DNA from: Microcaldota archaeon
GTDB lineage: Archaea; Micrarchaeota; Micrarchaeia; Micrarchaeales; Micrarchaeaceae
Direction: 5' to 3'
Assembly: GCA_027339055.1 (NCBI GenBank)
Contig: DAHWRK010000003.1
Location: forward strand, 1 to 52,132
Length of the DNA stretch: 52,132 nt
Shown piece after piece: positions 26,736 through 36,314 of the stretch (positions are counted from its first letter, which is position 1; the number at the start of each line of letters is the position of its first letter). The position numbers and the translations under genes were made by a program. The notes under the pieces were generated by a model that was given only the letters and a program-made list of their open reading frames with translations, made no database searches and was not told where the DNA came from.

Positions 26736-27087
26736 TTTGATACACCCTAATTAAGTAGATCCTTCCAGAATACGCGGCTATGCCGCAGACGTATCCTTCA
26801 TTCGCAGTGTAATTTAAGCTGCAGGTCTGGTTTTCCGGGCCATAGCTTGATAAGCGCGTAATTTTAATCGAGTTGCCCACTTGCAGAACGGGATAATCGT
26901 TGCCTGTTGCCATAGCGTATGCAATTTGCTGCATTTCATAGTATGCGGAAAGCTTTTCCATTGCCAGCTTTGAATTAATAGCAGATGAGCGGTAATGATT
27001 GGCTAAAAGCCCGGTTACCAGCAGAACCGAAGTTAACAGTATTGAGATCGCGACAATCTGCTCCAAACCCAGAAACAATGCTTTCAT
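26728..27087 (-). CDS. Pilin-like minor protein
   Basis: Start ATG at 27087 overlaps the upstream TGA (ATGA); MKALFLGLEQIVAISILLTSVLLVTGLLANHY. Confidence 0.65.
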   Translation of the reverse strand: MKALFLGLEQIVAISILLTSVLLVTGLLANHYRSSAINSKLAMEKLSAYYEMQQIAYAMATGNDYPVLQVGNSIKITRLSSYGPENQTCSLNYTANEGYVCGIAAYSGRIYLIRVYQNE

Positions 27088-27293
27088 TGCCATTCTACCC
27101 ATATGCCGTAGTAATCCGAGGCCTGCACCGGCTGGCTTATGGTGTTCCTCATTGCAAGAGACGATGCCGAAATCTCGGAATTTATGCCTGAAAAGACCAA
27201 TGATGCATATGCCGATATGCCAATTAAAATTGTAAGAACCGAGACTGCCAGCGCAAGCGATATTATAAACATGGGGGTTATTTGGCCCATCAT
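27084..27293 (-). CDS. Small pilin-like protein (about 69 aa)
   Basis: Start ATG at 27293 overlaps the upstream TGA; MMGQITPMFIISLALAVSVLTILIGISAYAS. Confidence 0.6.
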   Translation of the reverse strand: MMGQITPMFIISLALAVSVLTILIGISAYASLVFSGINSEISASSLAMRNTISQPVQASDYYGIWVEWQ

Positions 27294-27667
27294 GGCGAAC
27301 CACGTATCAGGTATAAATCCGTTCCAGAGTACGATTCGCTTATGTTTTCCACAGAGCCGGAGTATTCGCATATTGATGGGCTAAGCTTTATTCCTGCGCC
27401 GTAGTACACGCTGTAATTTCCACACGTTACGGTTTCGGATCCGGAGCACGAGCACACCGATTTTGGCACGTATGCCGCAAATGAGGAGCTGCCGTATTGC
27501 TGCATTGCGCTTATATGGCCGAAGAAAGACTCAATCTCGTACTTGGATATTCCGCTGGCGTAGCCCGATCTAATCCCTGCAGTGGCATAGATGGCCGTCG
27601 CAAGGGCAGAAATGCCAACAGCCAGGTATATCAGTAATTCGAGAGTGATTTGCGCTTTTGTCTCCAT
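27290..27667 (-). CDS. Type IV pilin-like protein
   Basis: METKAQITLELLIYLAVGISALATAIYA: short leader, Q+1 and E+5, then hydrophobic helix. Confidence 0.7.
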   Translation of the reverse strand: METKAQITLELLIYLAVGISALATAIYATAGIRSGYASGISKYEIESFFGHISAMQQYGSSSFAAYVPKSVCSCSGSETVTCGNYSVYYGAGIKLSPSICEYSGSVENISESYSGTDLYLIRGSP

Positions 27668-27676
27668 TTAGAACAC

Positions 27677-27916
27677 CTACCCCTGAGTGGTTATATTTCC
27701 AAGCTCTGACTTCAGCGTCGATATTACGCTGCCATTGGTACCGTTGAAGAACGAGTGCACTGCGGCGCCCTTTAGCTGCGTTATCATAGCCAGGGCTATT
27801 ATGATAACTATACTTACTGCCGACAGCATCATCAGATATTCTATCGAGCTCTGCCCTTTTCTTGAGCCCGCCATTGCCATCATTGCACGAACCAGTGCGG
27901 AATATTGTGTTTCCAT
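27677..27916 (-). CDS. Type IV pilin with class III signal peptide (candidate major pilin)
   Basis: 79 aa; ...GSRKGQSSIEYLMMLSAVSIVIIIALAM: canonical KG^QSSIEY motif. Confidence 0.85.
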   Translation of the reverse strand: METQYSALVRAMMAMAGSRKGQSSIEYLMMLSAVSIVIIIALAMITQLKGAAVHSFFNGTNGSVISTLKSELGNITTQG

Positions 27917-27925
27917 TTTATCACC

Positions 27926-28735
27926 TCAAAGCATGAAAGCCGACAGGCGTAGGGCCGCCTGCATTATAAATGATGCGATGGCGCTCATCTGAAGAGTGCG
28001 CATGAAAATGCCGTCGTGCGGCCTAAGAGAATTTGATGATGTCGAGTAGTTTACTGCCATTATATAATACATGAACATCGCAATCAGCGCTAGCGAATAG
28101 CTTTGGTACCCGGCCGGGCTAGAGAACCTTATGATGTTTATCGTTATCCCGGCAAATACCGGAAAGAAAAAGTTTATACCGCTTGAAACCATCATGTCGC
28201 TGCTTTCTGACATCCGTGTCATTTTTGCAATATGCCCCATCAAAGCCGAGCATTTTGCGAGAACCCATCTTGAAGCCCCGGTTAGTCCCGTGCCCCCGGA
28301 AAAACCTGAGTATAGCACTATGCCCAGAATGCTTAGGCTCGGATCTTTTCCCGAAACCATTTTGCCGAATGCAAATTCAGCATTTCCAGTAGCCCTGAAC
28401 TTTTTCATGGCTGATTTTACGCTATTTGAATGGCGAAACCCAGGAGGTATTGAATGCATGGCCTTGGAATAGCTGGTTCCTTTAGGGCTCTGAGAAATGG
28501 ATTGCAGAATTGAGATGGTCTCCGTTGGCGATGATTTCCATTTAGAATCCTGGCCGTCTTTTGACAATCGATGGAAAACTATCGCAGATAGAAAAATCGG
28601 CGCTGAGGTCCACACGGAATAAAATGAAACTGCAATAGAGGCCAGATACATTGCGGCAGCAGCCGCTGCGGCATGGCTGCCAAATGCACGCTTTGGCTTG
28701 GCGAATGCGCTTATAATTGTTTTATATGATTGCAT
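27926..28735 (-). CDS. FlaJ/TadC-like pilus assembly membrane protein
   Basis: 269 aa, multi-TM, SISQSPKGTSYSKAMHSIPPGF... F-domain-like; next to a paralogue and an ATPase. Confidence 0.65.
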   Translation of the reverse strand: MQSYKTIISAFAKPKRAFGSHAAAAAAAMYLASIAVSFYSVWTSAPIFLSAIVFHRLSKDGQDSKWKSSPTETISILQSISQSPKGTSYSKAMHSIPPGFRHSNSVKSAMKKFRATGNAEFAFGKMVSGKDPSLSILGIVLYSGFSGGTGLTGASRWVLAKCSALMGHIAKMTRMSESSDMMVSSGINFFFPVFAGITINIIRFSSPAGYQSYSLALIAMFMYYIMAVNYSTSSNSLRPHDGIFMRTLQMSAIASFIMQAALRLSAFML

Positions 28736-29468
28736 TGCTCACCACCGAAGTAGCTTTTGAAGCTATCAGATAGGCAATTGGCGCGGAAACCACGAATATG
28801 GCGAATGCCTCTGGCAGGAACGATGCGCTTCCTGAAAGGATAGAGTACCCTGCGATTCCGAAGAGCGCAAATGAGGGCAGCACTGTTGAAAAAAGCATAA
28901 GCACCGTGGAATTTCTGTTATTCCCGTTGTTATGCGCGGATAACGCAGTTTCAAGATTAGATATTGCAGAATCCATTATTGCGGACAACGTGCTTATAGC
29001 GTCTGCGCCTGAACTGGATTTTTCTACAATATGTTTGATTATGGGTGTGCGCCCGTAATCTTTGTTTGGCGATTTTGCATCGATATGGCTGATTGCTTCG
29101 CCGAAACCCACCAGGCGCATTGCCAACGGCAGATTTCCCAATGCGAGAGAAACGTCATTCGATGGATAGCTGAAAATTTTTATGGAATCGGAAAACGCTT
29201 TTGCTGCTGGTGTCCCATTCATGCGCTTGAGCATTATGGATGAAGCCAGTCCGAAAAAAGAAAACCAGTTCCTTGTTTTTGACACGGCCTTCTGGATTTC
29301 TAGTTTCGCCATGTAGTATGCAAAAAACATTGACGAAGAGAGTATAGCTATGGGATAACCGTAGCTTCCGAAAAGCATAATTGCGACTGCGGGCATTATG
29401 GCAATATACCCTATGCACATCAGGTATAAGCCGAATCCAGCAAATTTTTTATTTTCGGGCGAATTCAT
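28722..29468 (-). CDS. FlaJ/TadB-like pilus assembly membrane protein
   Basis: 248 aa, multi-TM; LALGNLPLAMRLVGFGEAISHIDAKSPNKDYGRTPIIKHIVEKSSSGADAISTLSAIMDSAI; overlaps neighbours. Confidence 0.65.
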   Translation of the reverse strand: MNSPENKKFAGFGLYLMCIGYIAIMPAVAIMLFGSYGYPIAILSSSMFFAYYMAKLEIQKAVSKTRNWFSFFGLASSIMLKRMNGTPAAKAFSDSIKIFSYPSNDVSLALGNLPLAMRLVGFGEAISHIDAKSPNKDYGRTPIIKHIVEKSSSGADAISTLSAIMDSAISNLETALSAHNNGNNRNSTVLMLFSTVLPSFALFGIAGYSILSGSASFLPEAFAIFVVSAPIAYLIASKATSVVSNAII

Positions 29469-30991
29469 TCGAATCCCTTATATTCCAGGATAAATTTTTG
29501 AAAATCGCTGGAGCCGCTTGAAATGAAAGAGCATATCGCTTTGGACCTTGATTGGAATTCCTTCATCGCTTCGCTCGGAGACATTTTCATGCGCATCGCG
29601 AAGTAGGTTATTGCCTTGGAATATCTGAGCTCTTCCCTCTTTGGCACCCCGTTGGAAAACATGCTGTTTATCTCGAATTCGTCTGCCCTTTCCGGGCTTA
29701 TCTCTGCACGCGAAAACCATTTGTATTCTGATATTCCAGTTATCTTCCTCTGCATTGCGCCGTCAAGGGACATGTGGATGGCAAGATCTAGGTTTGAAAC
29801 TAGCGCATGGTCAACAAGCATTGGCCTGGATTCCAGCCTTGATATTACGCTTATGCCGCTGCCCGATACGTGCATCGTAGCTATAAAAGGCACCCCGGTA
29901 TTTGAACCGAAAAATGCATCCCTGGCCTCTGCGCCCCTTATCTCCCCTATTATGAGCCTGTCTGGCCTGAGCCTTAGCGCGTTTGATACCTGGTCCGATA
30001 TCGTGCTTTCGGATTTGTCAGCCGATTTCTTTCCTATCAGGTAAACGGCATTGGTGAAGTTCGAATGCATTATGAGCTCGTCGGTCTCCTCTTCAATAGC
30101 CACTACGCGTTCGTAGCGCGGCATCAGCTCTGCCATGGCCTTTAGCAGTGTGGTTTTTCCGGAGGCCGGCGGACCGGTTATAAGGAGATTGAGCCTTGCA
30201 TCTACTGCCATCCACAGATATGCCAGAAGCTCTGAATTAAGGGTGCCTTTTGCGAGCAGGAATGCCGGCCCGCTGCGCTCTGGCTTTGCGAGCCTTATGG
30301 ATGCCACCATGCCCGATGGCGAGTATGGCGACTGCTGGGCGTGTATCCTGAGCCCGGAAAGCGTGCTTGCGTCGACTATTGGGGTATCTGAAGCCAGTTC
30401 CTTGTCCGCAGAATCGAGAAGCTTATTTATGCAGTGTATGGAATCACGCTCCGAAGCGAATTTGATGTTTGTGGTGCAGAACCCGTATTTGGAGTGATAG
30501 AGAGATATGGGATATACGGGGCCGTTTATAACTATTTCTTCTATGTTTGCCGAATCCTCAAGCAGAAAGCTCAGCGGGCCGTATCCGAACAGGTCCAGTG
30601 CGGCGGCTTTCACCGCTATCGAGTTTTGGGAAACACCGAAACGTTCTGAAAGAAGAGACGCTGCGGAGTCTATTGCGCTTTTTTCGCCTATGCTGTATTG
30701 CGTGTTGGCTGCTTCTATCACAAGGTCAACCATATGCGATTTCATTGCGTCGGCGAGGGGCTTGGCTGAAATCCATTCCGGATGCGCTTTTATTGAATAT
30801 AGCAGCGACGAGCCAGATTTTCCCACCAGAGCGTTGGCAGTCTCAAGCAGCACCTCCGCGGGATAGCTTTCAAGAAAATCGAACGATAGCTTATGGCTTG
30901 GCGCGATAGGGATGGCAGCGCGCCTCCTCGGCGCGAATCTTTGGGGCGAAGCCATTGCAATTTTCGACTTGATTATTTTACTAAACTCCAT
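29465..30991 (-). CDS. Type II/IV secretion ATPase (FlaI/TadA-like), second paralogue
   Basis: 508 aa; Walker A GPPASGKTT; RLRPDRLIIGEIRGAEARDAFFGSNTGVPFIATMHVSG. Confidence 0.9.
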   Translation of the reverse strand: MEFSKIIKSKIAMASPQRFAPRRRAAIPIAPSHKLSFDFLESYPAEVLLETANALVGKSGSSLLYSIKAHPEWISAKPLADAMKSHMVDLVIEAANTQYSIGEKSAIDSAASLLSERFGVSQNSIAVKAAALDLFGYGPLSFLLEDSANIEEIVINGPVYPISLYHSKYGFCTTNIKFASERDSIHCINKLLDSADKELASDTPIVDASTLSGLRIHAQQSPYSPSGMVASIRLAKPERSGPAFLLAKGTLNSELLAYLWMAVDARLNLLITGPPASGKTTLLKAMAELMPRYERVVAIEEETDELIMHSNFTNAVYLIGKKSADKSESTISDQVSNALRLRPDRLIIGEIRGAEARDAFFGSNTGVPFIATMHVSGSGISVISRLESRPMLVDHALVSNLDLAIHMSLDGAMQRKITGISEYKWFSRAEISPERADEFEINSMFSNGVPKREELRYSKAITYFAMRMKMSPSEAMKEFQSRSKAICSFISSGSSDFQKFILEYKGFE

Positions 30992-31114
30992 AATAATATA
31001 TTAAAATAAATATTTATATACCTTTGTATAATTAATCCGGTTTGGCTGCTGCGCAAAACGGCGAATGTGGAAAAGAGTGCAAATGTATATAAACCTTTTA
31101 CAAAAAGTATTATT

Positions 31115-31435
31115 ATGGTAAAAAAAGAAAAGCAGCAGGATGAAATCTGGGCATTGAGGAAAGCGATAAGCAGGCCAAACTATGCAGTCATGGAGCTGCT
31201 TTTTGAAAAATCCCCAAGAACCACAAAGGAGATATATTCCGTGCTTGAGAAAAAGTTCACAAGGAAGACGCTCATAATATCGCTCAGGGAGCTCTCGCTT
31301 GACCTCAACGTGATACAGCCCACGCATATAAGGACAACGAACGGATACGGATTGGGCTACAAGCTCAACCCGAAGGTCAAGGACATGATAAAAAGCCTTC
31401 AGAAAGCTTCGAAGGTAGTTGAAAGCTGCATGTGA
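31115..31435 (+). CDS. Winged-helix DNA-binding protein
   Basis: 107 aa from ATG 31115; SRPNYAVMELLFEKSPRTTKEIYSVLEKKFTRKTLIISLRELSLDLNVIQPTHIR; divergent from the pilus locus 2 ATPase. Confidence 0.65.
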   Translation: MVKKEKQQDEIWALRKAISRPNYAVMELLFEKSPRTTKEIYSVLEKKFTRKTLIISLRELSLDLNVIQPTHIRTTNGYGLGYKLNPKVKDMIKSLQKASKVVESCM

Positions 31436-31446
31436 GTTCAGTACAT

Positions 31447-33225
31447 TTACCTGTCTGAAACCCTTACTTTTTTCTGCTGCCCGAAGAGCTCGATTATCTC
31501 CTTGGTAGTCGTTGCCTCTTCTGGGCTCTTGTCCTCCCTTACTGCGGTTTCGCCGACCAGCCTTGGGAACCTGAGCGAATACCCTGATTTGCTGCCATCT
31601 TCCTGAATGGACATGCCGCACGTATGCATTGGCGATTTTGTTATCTCGTCAGCCTTGACAGTGACTACGTATTTAGGATATACCCAGAAATCGGGCTCGA
31701 TTATGGAATCTACCCTTGCAGGCTTTGATTTCTGCTCTATTTTGGATAGCAGATTGTTGAGCTCCTGCATCTGGGCTTCGGTAAAGCCAGTGCCGAGCTT
31801 GGAAACTGTCTCGAAGATATCGCGCTTTTCGTTATATACCGCGCACAGCAGGCCCCCGAAGCCGAATTCGGCCCTTGACCCCTTTCCGCGGTAGTATCCG
31901 ACTATGGCCAGGTCAAGAGTATCGGAGAGCTCGCCCTGATAGCTGCGCTTTAGCTTTATCCACGAGAATTTCCTTGCCCCGGCTATATACTGGGACTTTA
32001 GGTCCTTTGCCACTATGCCCTCCAAGCCGTCGGATACCGAAGAATTGAAGAAGTCCTCAAGTTCCTTGGCCGAGCGAGTGATTATGCGCTTTGACGGCTT
32101 TATGGTTTCGCTGTCTTTGAGGACCTGCTCGAGCTTCTTCCTTCTTTGCTCGTATGGCTCGTTCATGTAGCTTTTGCCTTCGGCATACATCAGGTCAAAA
32201 GCCATTAGCCTTAGCGGAAGGGATATCGCTTTTTCCGATATTCCGTGCTTCCTTTTCCTTTGTATTGTCTCCTGAAAAGGCATAAACTCCCCAGTCGCTT
32301 CGTTGTAGGCCAGGGCTTCCCCTTCGAATATGGCTTCTTTTGAAGAAACCTCTTTTATGGCTGCAGCAGCTATGTCGGGAAACATGTCCGTTGTCCTTTC
32401 CAGCCTCCTCGAATATATCTCCACCCTTTTGCCCATCTTGTGTATCTGGCACCTGAAGCCGTCATATTTCTGCTCCACAGCGCATTCACCACCCATTTTT
32501 TCGAGTATTTCTTCTGCAGTAGGAAGGCGCTCGGCCAAGGCCGGCCTTATCGGCTTGAATATGGATACCGAAAAATCCTCAATGGCTTTGATCCCCTTTG
32601 ATTTGAGCTCCTTGGCTACGAGCCCAAGGTCGCTGCATATGTTGTAGGCCCTTTCCAGGTGTTCCTTTAGCGTGCGGTCCCCTTTATACATTACCGACAA
32701 CGCCTCAAGCATCGTAGCGTCGCCTAGTCCAAGCCTGAGCTGGCCGAGGGGATACCTTATTATGTACCTGGCTTCAACTGGGCTGGAACTTGCCACCAGG
32801 TTTGCAAGCAGCTTTATCTTCTGGTCCTTGCTTCCCTTGCCGGACGATTCGGACATTTTAGCCATGGACGAGTAAACATCGGAAACGCTGGGTTTCGAAG
32901 AGGACATGCGCCTGAGCTTTGATTTTGACACTAGATTCTCGGCCGTGCTTCCGAGGTCTCCGGTCTTCCTGAAGTCGGCTTCGACCTCCTCCTTGGTATA
33001 CCCCGTTGCCAGGGCTATCGCCTCTGCTGCCATTTTTTCTGCAACGCCGAATTCCTTGCCCTCGAACGGTGGAGCCAGCACTCCTTGTGTAATGTATACT
33101 ATCTGCTCTATCTCTGATGGTTCTGCCTCCTTGAAGGTTTCCGACATTATCTCTATCATTTTAAGCCTTGAGGAAACTCCTTCCAATGCGCTGTAGTATT
33201 CTGCCAGCTTTTCAAACTTCACCAT
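31447..33225 (-). CDS. lig: ATP-dependent DNA ligase (archaeal type)
   Basis: Active-site EQKYDGFRCQIH, EGEALAYN, DGLEGIVAKDL, WIKLKRSYQGELSDTLDL. Confidence 0.96.
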   Translation of the reverse strand: MVKFEKLAEYYSALEGVSSRLKMIEIMSETFKEAEPSEIEQIVYITQGVLAPPFEGKEFGVAEKMAAEAIALATGYTKEEVEADFRKTGDLGSTAENLVSKSKLRRMSSSKPSVSDVYSSMAKMSESSGKGSKDQKIKLLANLVASSSPVEARYIIRYPLGQLRLGLGDATMLEALSVMYKGDRTLKEHLERAYNICSDLGLVAKELKSKGIKAIEDFSVSIFKPIRPALAERLPTAEEILEKMGGECAVEQKYDGFRCQIHKMGKRVEIYSRRLERTTDMFPDIAAAAIKEVSSKEAIFEGEALAYNEATGEFMPFQETIQRKRKHGISEKAISLPLRLMAFDLMYAEGKSYMNEPYEQRRKKLEQVLKDSETIKPSKRIITRSAKELEDFFNSSVSDGLEGIVAKDLKSQYIAGARKFSWIKLKRSYQGELSDTLDLAIVGYYRGKGSRAEFGFGGLLCAVYNEKRDIFETVSKLGTGFTEAQMQELNNLLSKIEQKSKPARVDSIIEPDFWVYPKYVVTVKADEITKSPMHTCGMSIQEDGSKSGYSLRFPRLVGETAVREDKSPEEATTTKEIIELFGQQKKVRVSDR

Positions 33226-33233
33226 CCATCACT

Positions 33234-36227
33234 TCAGCAATCCGGGCTCTTCAGCCACGAGCATCCGGAATTAACCGAGCAGTAAGTCGCACCTGAATCA
33301 ATATTGGATGAATTTGATTCTGACGTCCCTGCGCAAAGAGCGCCGGATACGGATCCGTTGAACGAATCTCCGGAGAAAACGTTGGATGTAGAATTAGCCA
33401 TAGAAAGGCCTATGCCAGGAGATTTGGCAATGTCGCCCTTGAAGAGCGTATCCATCGTGTTGCTTACGTAGTACCCTATCTGACTCGAAGTCGAGTTGCT
33501 GCCTGAAACGGTTCCGGATGCGGAGTTTTCTATCAAAATGCCCGTGGTGCCGCTTATTACCGAGACATTCGAAATCGCAAATCCCTTCGATGAGTATACC
33601 CCTATGCCGAAATACTGAAAAGGTGTGCTCGCATTAGTGACGTTCATGTATATCCTGTCGTTTATGACCTTTACGCTCGAGTTCTTTATTATTATCGGCG
33701 TGGTGAATCCGCGCAGCATGCAGTTTTCTATGACTCCGCCTTTAACGTTGTCAAATTCCGCAAACGTGCCTCCGTGTGTAGCGGTTATGGTATTGTAGTT
33801 GCAGTTTATGGTGGTAGAATTTGAATACACCCCGTTGCACAGTGTGCCCAGGCCGTAATAGCCGTCAGCCCCAATGTCGTATGAAGACGGGCTGAAGAAG
33901 GAATTGCACGCTATCGGCCCGGAACTCTTGCTTATGCCCGAAAGCCACATGCAGTTGGATATTTTCTCGCCGTAGTTTATGCCGCCGTACTCGGAAGAAA
34001 TCCCTGAAGCTCCGCCAGCACATGAATAATCGTAATTTGAAGAGCCCGAGAACATGTTGTAAGAGATTGTATTGTTGGTCGAATTCGTGTTCGTGTATAT
34101 TCCTGTCCCGTCGCTGGTGCCGTTGTTGCCAGAGATTTCATTGAGGCTGGCGTTGTAAAGGTATATCCCATATGTGCCTGAATTAAATGACGAACCGGAT
34201 ATAATGTCATATCTGGATGAGTTCATGAAAAGGCCGGAGGCGCCGACGCTGCTTTCGCTGATGTTCTCGACCTTTGTCCCATTCGTGGCTTTCATGTAAA
34301 CCCCGAAAGTATTCCCTGTAGAGATGGCATTCGATATTGAAGAGTTTGTTATGTTGTCAAAGTAATACCCATATTTGAAACCAGTGGTCCCGCAGCCGCT
34401 TATCGTTACGTTTTTCACGTTGCTGGCCGATATGCCAGTTCCTAGCCCGCGAGACTGGCTGGATAGTTTATACGTGCCGCAGGACAGCCTTACATTGCTC
34501 GACTTTATCGTTATGCAGTTCGTAGAAGATGAGAGTATGTTCTGGCTCAGCGAATAATTGCCCTCAAAGCTTATCGTGCCGCAGGAATTTATCGGATAAA
34601 ATTTAAGCTGTGGTTTTGCCACGTTGGTACACGTTGTCCATTCGGCATCGGTAAGGCCGCACCGGGTATCGGACATTAGCGAGTAGCCCGATTTTATTGA
34701 ATTGTTTGTTGCATAAAGATCCATCCTCGAATTGTTTGCAGCCACACCGTTGTTGTAGACGTTGCCTATTGAGCCGTTCACGTATATTCCGTAGCTGTTT
34801 CCGGCAAACCTGAAGGAGTCGAAAGTATCCAGCGTTGAAAAGCCAACGTACAGCCCAATCCTGCCGTTGTCTGCACTTACGTTGTAGAACCTGCTCGAGT
34901 TGGAATCGGCAAGCATTATGCCAGTGCTCGTGTTTGTTATGCTTATGTTTAACAGTTCAGCATTGCTGTCGTTCTTGAGCATTATGCCGCCCTTTGACGA
35001 GCTTATTCCGCAATAGTCAATCTTCAAGCCCGGCTCTGAGCTCGCGTATATTGCATATCCAGAAGTGACATTGGTTATATTGTTGCTTTCGCAGTCGAGA
35101 TGCACTTCAGGCGCATTTATAGTTATGCACGGGACCTCTGCAGACGCGTTGATAAAGCCCACCGCTTTGGAGTATGCGTTGGCGTTTATGCCTTCGGCAA
35201 TGTGATAGTTGCCCGGGGAGTTTATCGTGCCGCAGGAATTTATAATGCTGCCCAAAGATATCTGTGAAACATTTATTGGATAGTTGGTTTCGGTGCACGA
35301 CAAAAAGTCGCACCCCAGGTTGACTGCGCAAGCGTTGCCGTGTGCCGAGCTGGCGTTTATAAGGCCGGAAAGCCCATGGCATGCCAATGAATCCGGCGTT
35401 GAATTTATTGTATTGTTATAGAAATTTTCGCCGCTTGAGTATACGTTTATGCCCAAGTTGCCGTTTGATAATATGGTGTTGTTTGACACCTTGTCCCTCG
35501 CAGATCCATAGCCCAAATATACGGCGCCCTGCGGGCTTGAGGTTCCAGAAACTTTATTTCCGGATACGGAAGAGGACGAAGTGTTCGAAAAGTAAACGCC
35601 CGACATGGTATTGTTGTATATCTTATTTCCTGCAACCCTGAAGCCTGTAGAATTCACAGCCGCTATGCCGTATGAGAAATCGGAAAGCGTGCATCCGCTT
35701 ACAGTAACGTTGTCCTTGCCAGAAGCGTATATCGCATACGTGTACGGGGTCTTGTTGCTGAAGGGCCCTGCGCCAGTTATGGATTTGCCGTTGCAGATTA
35801 TTGCAACGTTGCTAGAATTTACGTAAAGGCATGAACCCGAAGTTATGCTGCTGTTTATGTCCGAACCCAAATAATATGATCCGGGCTTGCCCAATGCTCC
35901 GCATGCAGACATCGTATACACGTCAGGGCTTATTGAAGTGGTAAGCACTGTAGTGGTTGGCGATGACTTGTGGAGAGTTATAACTGCAATTAATGCTATG
36001 AATATTATGACTATTGCAATAAGCAGGTATTTCAATGGAAATTTCTGCGCCTGGGGCTTTTTTGCCAATGGAACGGGAGATATGGGCTTCTGTTGCTCGA
36101 ATGGATTGCTTGGAGTAACATCGACTTTGTATCCTTTGGGCGCCCCCCCTGAAACCTCGCTCCAGCCGCCAGATGTGCCTGGGTTCACCGGTCCTTCTGA
36201 TCCTTGATCGTTCTGAAGTATTGACAC
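33234..36227 (-). CDS. Membrane-anchored surface protein with parallel beta-helix (PbH1/NosD-like) repeats
   Basis: 997 aa; TM helix after a Pro-rich cytoplasmic N-terminus; repeated short Asn/Gly/Ser units (NNTMSGVYFSNTSSSSVSGNKVSG...) and repeated SCGTI..GNY..CITI..V.L.C modules. Confidence 0.8.
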   Translation of the reverse strand: MSILQNDQGSEGPVNPGTSGGWSEVSGGAPKGYKVDVTPSNPFEQQKPISPVPLAKKPQAQKFPLKYLLIAIVIIFIALIAVITLHKSSPTTTVLTTSISPDVYTMSACGALGKPGSYYLGSDINSSITSGSCLYVNSSNVAIICNGKSITGAGPFSNKTPYTYAIYASGKDNVTVSGCTLSDFSYGIAAVNSTGFRVAGNKIYNNTMSGVYFSNTSSSSVSGNKVSGTSSPQGAVYLGYGSARDKVSNNTILSNGNLGINVYSSGENFYNNTINSTPDSLACHGLSGLINASSAHGNACAVNLGCDFLSCTETNYPINVSQISLGSIINSCGTINSPGNYHIAEGINANAYSKAVGFINASAEVPCITINAPEVHLDCESNNITNVTSGYAIYASSEPGLKIDYCGISSSKGGIMLKNDSNAELLNISITNTSTGIMLADSNSSRFYNVSADNGRIGLYVGFSTLDTFDSFRFAGNSYGIYVNGSIGNVYNNGVAANNSRMDLYATNNSIKSGYSLMSDTRCGLTDAEWTTCTNVAKPQLKFYPINSCGTISFEGNYSLSQNILSSSTNCITIKSSNVRLSCGTYKLSSQSRGLGTGISASNVKNVTISGCGTTGFKYGYYFDNITNSSISNAISTGNTFGVYMKATNGTKVENISESSVGASGLFMNSSRYDIISGSSFNSGTYGIYLYNASLNEISGNNGTSDGTGIYTNTNSTNNTISYNMFSGSSNYDYSCAGGASGISSEYGGINYGEKISNCMWLSGISKSSGPIACNSFFSPSSYDIGADGYYGLGTLCNGVYSNSTTINCNYNTITATHGGTFAEFDNVKGGVIENCMLRGFTTPIIIKNSSVKVINDRIYMNVTNASTPFQYFGIGVYSSKGFAISNVSVISGTTGILIENSASGTVSGSNSTSSQIGYYVSNTMDTLFKGDIAKSPGIGLSMANSTSNVFSGDSFNGSVSGALCAGTSESNSSNIDSGATYCSVNSGCSWLKSPDC

Positions 36228-36314
36228 TTACTCTACCGTTAGCGCATTCGCCACTTTCAGATTTGTTTATAAATGAATTTATAGTTTGTTGTTTGAATTA
36301 TAAAAGCGTTTAGA

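Noticed and set aside
31001-31621. 206-aa minus ORF antisense to the wHTH gene
   Set aside because: Overlaps the 3' end of the ligase gene out of frame and the wHTH gene; Cys/Phe/Tyr-rich antisense-like composition
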